Positions 1 to 7,212 of a stretch of 14,161 bases of DNA are shown piece by piece. The first letter of the stretch is position 1. Each line of letters begins with the position of its first letter. Source of the DNA: Thalassiosira profunda (lineage: Eukaryota > Bacillariophyta > Thalassiosirophyceae > Thalassiosirales > Thalassiosiraceae). The stretch spans positions 1-14,161 of the forward strand of contig JALLAP010001358.1 in the NCBI GenBank assembly GCA_036939355.1, read 5' to 3'. A program made the translations under genes and the position numbers. A model generated the notes under the pieces. The model did not search any database, was not told the origin of the DNA, and saw only the letters and a list, made by a program, of their open reading frames with translations.

Positions 1-107
1 ACCGGTCCGCACTGGTTATCGGCGCCACCTTTTGGGGCGTGCTGGGGTACGCAGTCGCCACAGGCATTGGGGTGTCCGTCTCGCGAATCCTGTTGCCTGG
101 GCGGTGA
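1..107 (+). CDS. 3' end of an unknown membrane protein gene
   Basis: Frame 3 is open from the window edge to a TGA at 105-107 and encodes 34 residues ending ...SRILLPGR. The stretch VIGATFWGVLGYAVATGIGV is hydrophobic and glycine-rich, as expected of a transmembrane helix near a C-terminus. The other two + frames give arginine- or cysteine-rich, non-protein-like sequence here. The position also fits the alternating gene order, because the next gene converges on it with 42 bp between the stops. The family cannot be named from so short a piece, and I cannot exclude that this is non-coding. Confidence 0.35.
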   Translation, partial: RSALVIGATFWGVLGYAVATGIGVSVSRILLPGR

Positions 108-149
108 ATGTGCTTTTCGGTCCTTCCAGCAAACAGTCCAAGCGTTGTT

Positions 150-472
150 TCACGATGATTTGATGCCTCTGTCTTCTTCTTCAAGCAACTCTGAAGGTAT
201 CTTTCCCTCATCATAAATTTGATGCAGCAATTCCTGCTTCTCCTTCCAGTTCAGTTTCAATTTTGGTTGTTGTGTGCCGTTCTCTCCTTCGTCATCGTTA
301 TCGTCTTCACCAAAATATGTATTTGGATCAAACCTATCTGGCAACGGAACGCTTCGCACATAATCCTATCAGCGCATTGGGTGTGAGTTTCAAACTAGAT
401 CAGGTTTGTGCACTGTCGGTCACTCACTGGCTGCAGATGTTTGCCTGTCCACCAATCTCCACTATCGACCAT
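150..472 (-). CDS. Small acidic two-exon protein, possibly APC13/Swm1-like
   Basis: Model: exon 1 is 472-428 (ATG at 472-470) and exon 2 is 365-150 (TGA stop), giving 86 residues. The intron (427-366) has a clean GTGAGT donor and an AG acceptor and falls between codons, joining ...KHLQP to DYVRSVPLPDRF. Exon 2 has no ATG of its own at the 5' side; its frame is closed by an in-frame TAG inside the intron, which supports the splice. The protein starts MVDSGDWWTGKHL, has an acidic patch (GEDDNDDEGEN) near residues 34-44 and a helical tail with NWKEKQELLHQIYDEG. The order W..GK.LPxDxVxxPLP, acidic linker, then a conserved-looking W before a helix recalls the small anaphase-promoting-complex subunit APC13 (about 74 residues in human). 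That resemblance is from memory and weak. The gene converges on the membrane-protein gene at 1-107. Confidence 0.5.
366..427 (-). other. Intron of the small acidic protein gene
   Basis: 62 bp on the minus strand, beginning GTGAGT at 427 and ending AG at 367-366. It is phase 0. A CTGAT just before the acceptor could serve as a branch site but lies unusually close to it. Confidence 0.55.
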
Positions 473-1017
473 TGAACAAACACAAATGATCAGCGGCGAA
501 CGCAGAGGGCAACGTTAAGTTGCTCACATCATGTGCTCACCTCGGAGAGACGTGCAAGTAAATCGTTTCTCTGCCATCCTTGCCGACATTGCTCATGCAT
601 CTACTAATGGTGCCGCGGCGAGGGCTGGCCGCCGCACATCCGCGTGCCCAGCGCAGAACGGCGTTCATGGTCAAGTGTGCAGCAGCCGCGCGTGTGAGCA
701 AGGAGATGCATGCAGCGCCGCGGTGTTTGGATGAGCGAGGGATGAGTGATGAGTGAGAGTGAGTTTTTGGCGGGCGGGTGCTTGAGAGCCATCCATTTTT
801 TTGCTAGCGTCAGCACAACTTCGTCCTCTCACGTCCTCACGCACGTGCCTTCACTCTCCCGCTCTCCCTCACCCCGCCCCACCCGGCGCCGCTCAGCAGC
901 CCATCGAGTGCCACGCCGCCGCTCCTCCCGCCAGCGTCGTCTCCCTCGCTCAATCGCCGTCCCATAAGGCCTCCCTCGCGCGCCGTTGACTCCCATTGGA
1001 CGCGCGGCCCGGCCATC
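473..1017. promoter_or_regulatory. Divergent promoter region, small acidic protein / aminotransferase
   Basis: 545 bp between two head-to-head start codons; no convincing gene seen. It contains an inverted repeat GCAAC-gttaa-GTTGC at 509-523, just upstream of the minus-strand gene. A GA-rich quasi-repeat (GATGAGTGATGAGTGAG-like) lies at about 731-763. A palindromic GCACGTGC (E-box/G-box core) is at 841-848. A pyrimidine-rich tract of about 60 bp follows, and a CCATTGG lies about 25 bp before the aminotransferase ATG. No TATA box is evident. Roles are inferred from position only. Confidence 0.4.
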
Positions 1018-2662
1018 ATGAGAATATCCACCGCCCTCCTCCCCCTGCTGGCCGGCGCCCGCCCCTGCCTGGCCTTCCTCGCCCCGTCGCCGCCAAGCCT
1101 CGCGCGGCCGCTCAACGATATCGTTGACATCGCCGGCAGCCGCGATTTATTCAACGGCGGCGCGAGCCGCAGCCGCCTCGCTGTATCGGCGGCGTCGACC
1201 GACGTCGGGGCGCCGGGGACGGCCGACCTCCCCTGGTCGGAGTTGGGGTTCGAATTTCGCCCGACGAAGAGCCACTTGCGGATGGTGTACCGAGACGGGA
1301 AGTGGGGAGAGGCGGAGCTGGTCGAGGTAGGTTCTATGTGGGCAGGATGTGTGTTGCGGGGTGATGGCACCAGAAATGAATGCGTGGCTGGTCTAATCAA
1401 TGCACGTCGTTCGTTGCAACATTGCAGTCTCCGTACATCAACGTCCACATTGGCGCCACGGCCCTCCATTATGGCCAATCCTGCTTCGAGGGCCTCAAGG
1501 CGTTTGCCCACGACGATGGCTCCGTGTACATGTTCCGACCAGACGAAAATGCCAAACGGTAAGTTCAGGACCCCATCCTTTCTTTGCCAATGAAATGTGC
1601 GCAATTGTCTCATGGGAGCTTGGTGGTGCGGCAGAATCAATAAGAGCGGGGAGCGCGTCATGATGCCGGAAATCCCCGTCGAAACCTTCATCAAAGCGTG
1701 CAACGACGTCGTCAAAGACAACATCGCGTACGTCCCACCCTACGGCTCGGGGGGCGCGCTCTACCTCCGCCCCCTCCTCTTCGGTACCGGGCCGCGCATC
1801 GGCCTCCAGCCCGCAGAGGAATACACCTTCCTCATCCTCGTCATCCCCGTGGGAGATTATTACAAGGGCGGACTCGCGAAGCCCGTGGACGGCCTCATCG
1901 TGGACGAGTACGACCGCGCGGCGCCCCGGGGCGTGGGCGCGGCGAAGGTGGCGGGGAATTACGCGGCCGACCTCATCCCAAACATGGAGGCGAAGAAGAG
2001 GGGGTATCCGATCTGCCTGTACCTCGACGCGGCCACCCACACGAAGGTGGAGGAGTTCAGCACGAGCAATTTCATCGGGATCGACAACGGGAAGGGGCGA
2101 TACGTCACCCCCGCGAGTCCGTCGGTGCTGCCGTCGATCACGAACAAGAGCCTGCAGACCATCGCGAAGGACGAGGGGATGACGGTGGAAAAGCGGGACA
2201 TTGGAGTTTCAGAGCTCACCGACTTTGACGAGGTCATTGCGTGCGGGACAGCGGTGGTGGTGACGCCCGTGGGAAGTTTGACGCGGCTGGACGACGAGGG
2301 GAAGGAATCGTCGAAGTACCAATTCTCCGAAGATGTGGGGGAAACGACGCGCCGGCTGTACGATCAGGTCCGAAGCGTCCAAAATGAAGACCATCGCGAA
2401 GGACGAGGGGATGACGGTGGAAAAGCGGGACATTGGAGTTTCGGAGCTCACCGACTTTGACGAGGTCATTGCGTGCGGGACGGCGGTGGTGGTGACGCCC
2501 GTGGGAAGTTTGACGCGGTTGGACGGCGAGGGGAAGGAATCGTCAAAGTACCAATTCTCCGAGGATGTGGGGGAAACGACGCGCCGGCTGTACGATCAGG
2601 TCCGAAGCGTCCAAAATGGGGAGACGGACGACAAGCACAATTGGAACTTCAAGGTTCAGTAA
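1018..2662 (+). CDS. Plastid-targeted branched-chain amino acid aminotransferase (interrupted by a tandem duplication)
   Basis: PLP-dependent fold-type IV enzyme that interconverts leucine, isoleucine and valine with their 2-oxo acids, using glutamate/2-oxoglutarate. Exons: 1018-1326, 1428-1558 and from 1635. Family motifs: [14 protein letters not shown] (residues 116-129), a [10 protein letters not shown] segment, the PLP lysine K251 in AAKVAGNYA, and EEFSTSNFI (286-294). The N-terminus is a signal peptide followed by [10 protein letters not shown], an A|F junction (F20) resembling the diatom ASAFAP plastid-import motif, so a chloroplast location is inferred. In exon 3 a 232-bp tandem repeat shifts the frame, and read literally the protein ends at a TGA at 2458-2460 after about 20 out-of-frame residues. 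If one copy is skipped (2386 joined to 2619), the frame runs through [16 protein letters not shown] to TAA 2660-2662, giving 411 residues with a normal family C-terminus. The stop overlaps the convergent LRR gene. Confidence 0.93.
1327..1427 (+). other. Aminotransferase intron 1
   Basis: 101 bp, phase 0, donor GTAGGT and acceptor ATTGCAG. Splicing joins ELVE to SPYINVHIG, the expected family sequence. Retention would shift the frame. Confidence 0.85.
1559..1634 (+). other. Aminotransferase intron 2
   Basis: 76 bp, phase 2, donor GTAAGT and acceptor GCGGCAG. Splicing recreates arginine 147 and joins PDENAKR to [14 protein letters not shown], which matches the family pattern. Confidence 0.85.
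2156..2618. repeat. 232-bp direct tandem duplication inside the aminotransferase
   Basis: Copy 1 is 2156-2386 and copy 2 is 2388-2618: 231 aligned bases each, plus one extra A at 2387, so the period is 232. The copies differ at six sites, all transitions: 2211/2443, 2250/2482, 2287/2519, 2294/2526, 2313/2545 and 2331/2563. Five are synonymous in the aminotransferase frame; 2294/2526 changes Asp to Gly. The period is not a multiple of 3, so it breaks the reading frame. No N is present at the junction. Confidence 0.95.
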
Positions 2663-3981
2663 AAAGGTGATACGGTATTGTTAATGAGGGATGTGTCAGG
2701 CTTCATATTCGCTTCTCCTCCTGGCCAGCTGACGTTCTCAGCCATGCCTGCCAGCTTAAAGCGTCGCTTGCCGACGGGGGAAGGCTTCAGGAGAGAGTTT
2801 CTCCAACAATTATATCTTGGCCCGTCCACCTCAGCATGCTTCCTCTTCTGCCTTTGGGCCGGCCCAAATAGGTCTGGCATGGCACGAATGAACTGAAAGA
2901 TGGCACACAACCTTCGATTGTCCACTACTTCTCCGTCGACGCGAGGATAAGATCGAGCCCTCTCAAACCATTCCACGAGAACGGGCAAGGCCTTCATATC
3001 ACATCCAAACAACGGCTTTACATCGAACTGCGGATGGTAGTGCAAAATCTTTCGAATGGCAACCTCCTTCTTGTCCCTGCTGCTGCGATTCATTTTGAGG
3101 TATTGTTTCAGTCCCCTTGGCTTCTTCTTCCTATCCACAGATGTGAAGATACGTGTGAGCGTGTGATTTGACGTGTAGGTTGCATTCATGCTTGACGCAT
3201 CACACAACAATGCCTTGAAGGGGGCCAAATCAAAACATCCGATAGATGAATTGTCACCGCCATTTCCCAAAAGGCTGAGCTTCTCCAATGTATTGTTTTT
3301 CGCCAGTGACCTTGCGAGAATGCGGGTGCAATCACTGTCGACGTTGTTTATACCCAAAGAAAGAGACCTGAGATTGCGCGTTGGATCTTGCAAAAAAGAA
3401 GCTACCAGGGCCTCGCAGTCCCATTGCCCAATGTTTTCCTCTGCGATATGAGCTCCACGAAGATGCACGGTCCTGAGGCATGGGCACCCTCTGATGGCTT
3501 CAAGGATTTCTGGGAGGTGCCGTCGCATACCAACTGTCCTCGTTATTCGAAGTGCTATTAGATTGGTACATCCTCTGATCACGGATGCGAGCCACCGCAT
3601 CCCCCCATCATCAATATCACCTTCCAAAATACAAAGAAACTTAAGGTTGAGATTGCAATTCAGTAGTCTGCGAACCTCTTCGTCAACGAAGTTGCAACCA
3701 ACGAGAATGATTTCATTGATATAGGAGCTGTGCATATGGAAGCCCTCGATGAAGGGGGCGTTATTTCCAATCCTTCCCCCCACCCGCTCCCAGTCGATAT
3801 AAAAACGATGCAATTGCGTATTGCGTCCGATGGCCGCGCCGAGCCGTGCAAAAAAGTCGATGGAACAGTCAGGGGATATGAACTTGTGTCTGGTTGATTC
3901 AAAGGCGTCGGATATGGCCAGCATGCCAACGACTGGGTCGTTCTGCTCAATTCGACGCAGCAGTTCCTCATATTCCTCCAT
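2656..3981 (-). CDS. RNI-like leucine-rich-repeat protein (diatom-expanded family)
   Basis: Single-exon gene of 441 residues, ATG at 3981-3979 (context aaggaccATGG) and TGA at 2658-2656. The frame stays open upstream, but only as proline/serine/arginine-rich sequence without an ATG. The N-terminus MEEYEELLRRIEQNDP is followed by irregular ribonuclease-inhibitor-like LRR units such as CTNLIALRITRTVGM, CPCLRTVHLRGAHI, RNLRSLSLGINNV and NNTLEKLSLLGNGG. A conserved-looking C-terminal module follows (ATYTSNHTLTRI, KILHYHPQFDVKPLF, ALPVLVEWFERAR, IFQFIRAMPDLF) and then a basic KRKH. I recall this architecture from a large Thalassiosira family of unknown function; LRRs suggest protein binding. The last 55 or so residues beyond KRKH look less typical and run into the 3' end of the aminotransferase gene. 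Confidence 0.85.
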   Translation of the reverse strand: MEEYEELLRRIEQNDPVVGMLAISDAFESTRHKFISPDCSIDFFARLGAAIGRNTQLHRFYIDWERVGGRIGNNAPFIEGFHMHSSYINEIILVGCNFVDEEVRRLLNCNLNLKFLCILEGDIDDGGMRWLASVIRGCTNLIALRITRTVGMRRHLPEILEAIRGCPCLRTVHLRGAHIAEENIGQWDCEALVASFLQDPTRNLRSLSLGINNVDSDCTRILARSLAKNNTLEKLSLLGNGGDNSSIGCFDLAPFKALLCDASSMNATYTSNHTLTRIFTSVDRKKKPRGLKQYLKMNRSSRDKKEVAIRKILHYHPQFDVKPLFGCDMKALPVLVEWFERARSYPRVDGEVVDNRRLCAIFQFIRAMPDLFGPAQRQKRKHAEVDGPRYNCWRNSLLKPSPVGKRRFKLAGMAENVSWPGGEANMKPDTSLINNTVSPFY

Positions 3982-4343
3982 GGTCCTTGTGTATGAGCTG
4001 ACAGCTGACGGCGAGGATGCGGGCGGTGAGCGGCTGGAGGCGGCTGGAGACCAAGCTAAGGCGCGGGGGCGGCCGTGTGGAGGCGGCCGCGAGGCCGGGG
4101 GCACCAGCTACCCGGGGGGGCGGGTTCGTGGGCGGGGCCCCCGCTGCAAATCAATTTACGCCTTGAACAAAGGAATACATACTAATTTTGGAGGGACTTC
4201 AATGCAAAAAGACAGTCTCCCCCCTGCCCGCCAAAAATGCTTCCCGGTCCACCGTCCACGCACATCAGACATCAGCCTCCGCCATCCACACATCATCTCT
4301 CCGCCTCCAACCTCCTCCAACGTGGACCGCCCAACCTTTGACC
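3982..4343. promoter_or_regulatory. Divergent promoter region, LRR gene / TrmO gene
   Basis: 362 bp between head-to-head ATGs. The LRR-proximal half is very GC-rich and includes a run of four closely spaced G-tracts at 4114-4137 on the + strand. The TrmO-proximal half is AT-richer, then C-rich (CTCCGCCTCCAACCTCC). No TATA box, RNA gene or convincing coding sequence is seen. The frame of the TrmO gene is open back to 4188 but has no ATG before 4344. Confidence 0.4.
4114..4137 (+). other. Potential G-quadruplex motif
   Basis: G7-C-G3-TTCGT-G3-C-G4: four tracts of at least three G with loops of 1, 5 and 1 bases, meeting the usual G3+N1-7 definition. It lies on the coding strand of the TrmO gene, about 207 bp upstream of its ATG and 133 bp upstream of the LRR gene ATG. 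Folding and function are not shown by sequence alone. Confidence 0.4.
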
Positions 4344-5432
4344 ATGCCAACCCCTTTGCCCGCTCACTCAGCGGCCGGGGCCATCGTCCTCGCCGCGGTG
4401 GCGTCGGTTGTCACGGCGGCGGCCGTGTCCCGGTGGCAGCGGAGGGCCACGAACGATCGATTGGCCAAGCTCGAGGAAACGCGGGCAGCGGAGCGGACCG
4501 GGCGCATCCGAGCCGAGCAGAAACTGAGAGGACTCCTCAAAGAGCAGGAGGCCGCGGGTGCGACGAAGGCAGACGCTTCGGAGGACGAGGAATCGCCACA
4601 CAATCTACTGCTGCAGTGCATCGGCACCGTTGTCTCGCCGTTCACGAAACGCATGGGCACGCCGCGGCAAGGGGCGCTCGTTCCAGCGGGGAGAGGCTTT
4701 ATCCAGCTCCGGATACCGGTGGAATGCGTCGAGGGGTTGGAGCTCTATTCCCACGCGTGGATATTGTTTTCGTTTCACGCCAACACCGACGCCCCCGGCG
4801 CAACGAAAAAGGGATCAAAGACAAAGATCCGGCCTCCGCGGGGGAACGGGATCAAGGTGGGAATGCTCGCCACCCGCAGCCCCCATCGACCAAATAACAT
4901 CGGACTCAGTTTGGTGAAGGTGGATCGAGTGGACAAGAAGACGAAACGACTGTACATATCGGCGTTGGATCTAGTTCATGGGACTCCTATTTATGATGTG
5001 AAGCCGTGCGTGCCGTGGGATCTGCCTGGCCATCATGACAACATACCACTGTCGGTTCCATCGTGGGTGAGCCAGGACGACGAGCTGAAGAAGGTATCCT
5101 TTACCTCGAACGCAGAGGAGTCATTAGAACGGTGTGTAGCAAGAGGCAAATTGGCGCCGTTGTACACAAGCAAAAACGGCGGGCTGGCCGGTGCTACGAA
5201 AACGATCGAAGAGGTGCTGGCGCAAGATCCTCGGGCGTCCAACTCGAACGGACCGAACAAGCGCGGGTCCGTGTCGAATTCAAACGCCGACAACGATATC
5301 TACAATATGCTATTCTGTTCGACGGAAGTTTCGTTTTATATGCAAGAAGACGGAGTCACTGTTGAGAATATCACAGAGCTGGAACTGGACACTGTGGAGA
5401 GGGTCGATGGCATTCCGATCCTCGGCGTTTGA
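4344..5432 (+). CDS. TrmO/TsaA-family tRNA (m6t6A37) methyltransferase homologue, membrane-anchored
   Basis: 362 residues, ATG at 4344 (context ttgaccATGCC), TGA at 5430-5432, single exon. Members of this family N6-methylate t6A at position 37 of ANN-decoding tRNAs using S-adenosylmethionine. The TsaA domain begins at about residue 92 (CIGTVVSPFTKRMGTPRQG), with SHAWILFSFHAN, the signature ATRSPHRPNNIGLS (176-189) and DLVHGTPIYDVKP (209-221). The C-terminal family motif TIEEVLAQDPRA is at about 287-298, followed by a divergent extension. Residues 11-31 are hydrophobic and alanine-rich, predicting a signal anchor, and residues 35-71 (AERTGRIRAEQKLRGLLKEQ) a coiled coil. I recall a similar anchor plus coil in plant homologues, but bacterial TrmO lacks it. 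The anchor raises the question of which compartment's tRNA is modified. It is convergent with the JmjC gene, 41 bp between stops. Confidence 0.9.
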   Translation: MPTPLPAHSAAGAIVLAAVASVVTAAAVSRWQRRATNDRLAKLEETRAAERTGRIRAEQKLRGLLKEQEAAGATKADASEDEESPHNLLLQCIGTVVSPFTKRMGTPRQGALVPAGRGFIQLRIPVECVEGLELYSHAWILFSFHANTDAPGATKKGSKTKIRPPRGNGIKVGMLATRSPHRPNNIGLSLVKVDRVDKKTKRLYISALDLVHGTPIYDVKPCVPWDLPGHHDNIPLSVPSWVSQDDELKKVSFTSNAEESLERCVARGKLAPLYTSKNGGLAGATKTIEEVLAQDPRASNSNGPNKRGSVSNSNADNDIYNMLFCSTEVSFYMQEDGVTVENITELELDTVERVDGIPILGV

Positions 5433-5473
5433 TACCGGCTCTGTTTTGAGAAAAGCTCAGTAGGAGATAACAC

Positions 5474-7053
5474 TTAACCGCTCTTTGTTGTGCCATCGAG
5501 CAAGTCACCCCTGCCGCACCGCTGCAGCCCATCATGCCACCTCGACGCAAATTCTGCTTCGTCTTGCGCGACCTCCGCGCACAGTCTCTCGAAGAAAGGC
5601 CCGTGTTCAGATGCGTAGTTGTGTGTGACCGCCACCGTCAGCGCTAGATTCAACACCAAGTGCGGCCACCCTGCCGGTACGTAGACTGTTTCGCCTGGGC
5701 ACTGCAACACCTCTACCGGCCGGTACCTTTTTGGCCAAGTTGGCAAAGTGACTTTGTCGTAGTAATCTCGGAACCAGATGCTCGACGGTATTTGTGGCTC
5801 ATCGTCATGCATACCGATTGATTCATGCGGGGTGTCAGGAGGAAATAAAAGCCACCTTTTCTTCCCTTGCAAAATAGTGACCCACGCATTCGTCATTAGC
5901 GGATCGACGTGCATTCCCGTGCCGCTGCGTTCTGGGCCAATAAGAATCCATCTGTAGGGAGGCCGAGATATTTTTGGTGTGTGATCATCTTCCTCATCAG
6001 TATCGTCATCAGATGCAGCACCGTCATCCGCCAAATCAAACAGGTCGGGGCTGAAGCAACTGGGAACCGAGTACTCGTCAAGCAGCACACTGGTCGGCGA
6101 GTCCGCATCACCAAACTCCGAATCGTAGATTCCCAGCGGCGAATCGTCCGACAAGCCCTCGGGACTGGTGATGTATTTTGCATAGGTGAGTATCGAAAGC
6201 ATCTCTCCGTGAGTATCACTGAAGCGGAACGATATGTTGCCAAACCGCGATAGGAGATTTGCAAATCTGTGGGCCGAGAGAGCAGCATGAGCTGACGAGG
6301 GGGGTGCAAATGAACTGTTTCTACTGCAGCTCGAGTCAGCACTCACGTCCACCCTCCCCTTCCTCCACCGGAGAGTATCGCAGACGTCTCCCCTACATCT
6401 CTCCAACTGTTTCTTTCTTTGCCTGCTACAACTGCAGTTGGATCTTGCGCCGCGTCATCACGTGTCCCGTATGATGGCATAGCTTTCCACCCTTCAGTAG
6501 CGCCCAACACCTTGACGGGGCGATTCTTCATTTCGTACTCTTTGCAAAAGAAAGTCATGCCATCCACCAACTTGACAGCCTCCCCGTGATCAATAACAGG
6601 CGCAGCCCGATCCTCCGGAGGAGGCACGCCGAAGCTTTCCTTCGCCGAATGCCACCAGCACGGATTATTATTGGCCCGACCACTGCACAGGCCCGAGGAA
6701 ACGAAGGGCAGCTGGCTCTCCCGCCGCAACAGCGAAGAACCGGCGCCGACGTGCAGCGTTCCCTGCAGCGGAGACTCAACGTCAACCTCCCTCCCACACT
6801 CCAAAGCATTCATACAGGGAGCGACGCGCTCGCGCCGCCACCCCGGCAGGTCGCACCCATCCGTCAGCGGAGGAGGCGGCTCCGCAGACGGATGCACCGA
6901 GGAATCGTCCGCCTTCTTCTCCTCGCTTGGGTCCTCGCCGGAATCCACCGCCGTCCAATGGACGAGGTGAGGACGCTCGGCGGCCTTCACGACGAACACC
7001 TCGTAGCGCTCCTCGGCGTCGAGGTATCGATCGTGGACGTGGTTGGCCGCCAT
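5474..7053 (-). CDS. JMJD6-like JmjC-domain Fe(II)/2-oxoglutarate oxygenase
   Basis: Exon 1 is 7053-6347 (ATG in context cacgATGG) and exon 2 is 6266-5474, giving 499 residues. The JmjC core closely follows JMJD6: RPPYRWILIGPERSGTGMHV carries the iron ligands H355 and D357 (HVD), then AWVTILQGKKRWLLFPP, CPGETVYVPAGWPHLVLN with the third ligand H438, and VTHNYAS. Before it, RPVKVLGATEGW and GWTFANLLSRF match the region ahead of the JMJD6 core. JMJD6 proteins hydroxylate lysines, notably in splicing factors, and are nuclear; a similar role here is inference. Differences from the 403-residue human protein are a long N-terminal region rich in P, E and S, a DDDTDEEDD acidic insert (about 322-330), and about 40 extra residues between EGWKAMPSY and GGWTFANLL, which could hide an unrecognised intron. 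Confidence 0.88.
6267..6346 (-). other. Intron of the JMJD6-like gene
   Basis: 80 bp on the minus strand, donor GTGAGT at 6346 and acceptor CCCACAG ending at 6267, phase 2. Splicing joins GGRGGW-T to FANLLSRFGN, aligning with the WTLERL region of JMJD6. The upstream frame hits a stop at 6343 if unspliced. Confidence 0.8.
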
Positions 7054-7212
7054 CGTGAGCGTGAGGTGTGGTGGAGTTCGGAGGACAGGACGAGGTGAGC
7101 GGAGTGGTAGGTACTTTGGTACGTCGTACCTACACGCCCCCCAACCCCCAACTCGCAGGCGCCCCCTAGCCCTCCCCGCCCTAGAGGCGTCGACGTCTGC
7201 ACGTCCGGTACG
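7054..7212. promoter_or_regulatory. Compact divergent promoter, JMJD6-like / BspA-LRR gene
   Basis: 159 bp between head-to-head ATGs. It contains an inverted repeat GTAGGTAC (7107-7114) / GTACCTAC (7126-7133), within which lies a second near-palindrome GGTACGTCGTACC (7118-7130). The core TACGTCGTA (7120-7128) recurs in the divergent promoter at 12515-12821. The element is 67 bp from one ATG and 85 bp from the other. The embedded ACGT is a bZIP-type core, which is only suggestive. Confidence 0.5.

Noticed and set aside
531..734. 67-codon open frame in the first divergent promoter region
   Set aside because: Low-information alanine/arginine/cysteine-rich product, no motif, no supporting splice sites, and it lies in the expected promoter region.
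837..1724. Long 295-codon open frame antisense to the aminotransferase
   Set aside because: It runs through both exons and introns of a clearly recognised gene in GC-rich DNA. Its translation is arginine- and serine-rich with no recognisable domain, as expected of a shadow frame.
3982..4104. Extension of the LRR protein by 41 residues upstream
   Set aside because: It would need a GTG start, and the added sequence is low-complexity P/S/A/R. The ATG at 3981 has a good context and begins the familiar MEEYEELLRR sequence.
4188..4343. Extension of the TrmO protein by 52 residues upstream
   Set aside because: No ATG is present in the open upstream stretch. The ATG at 4344 is followed directly by the anchor and coil.
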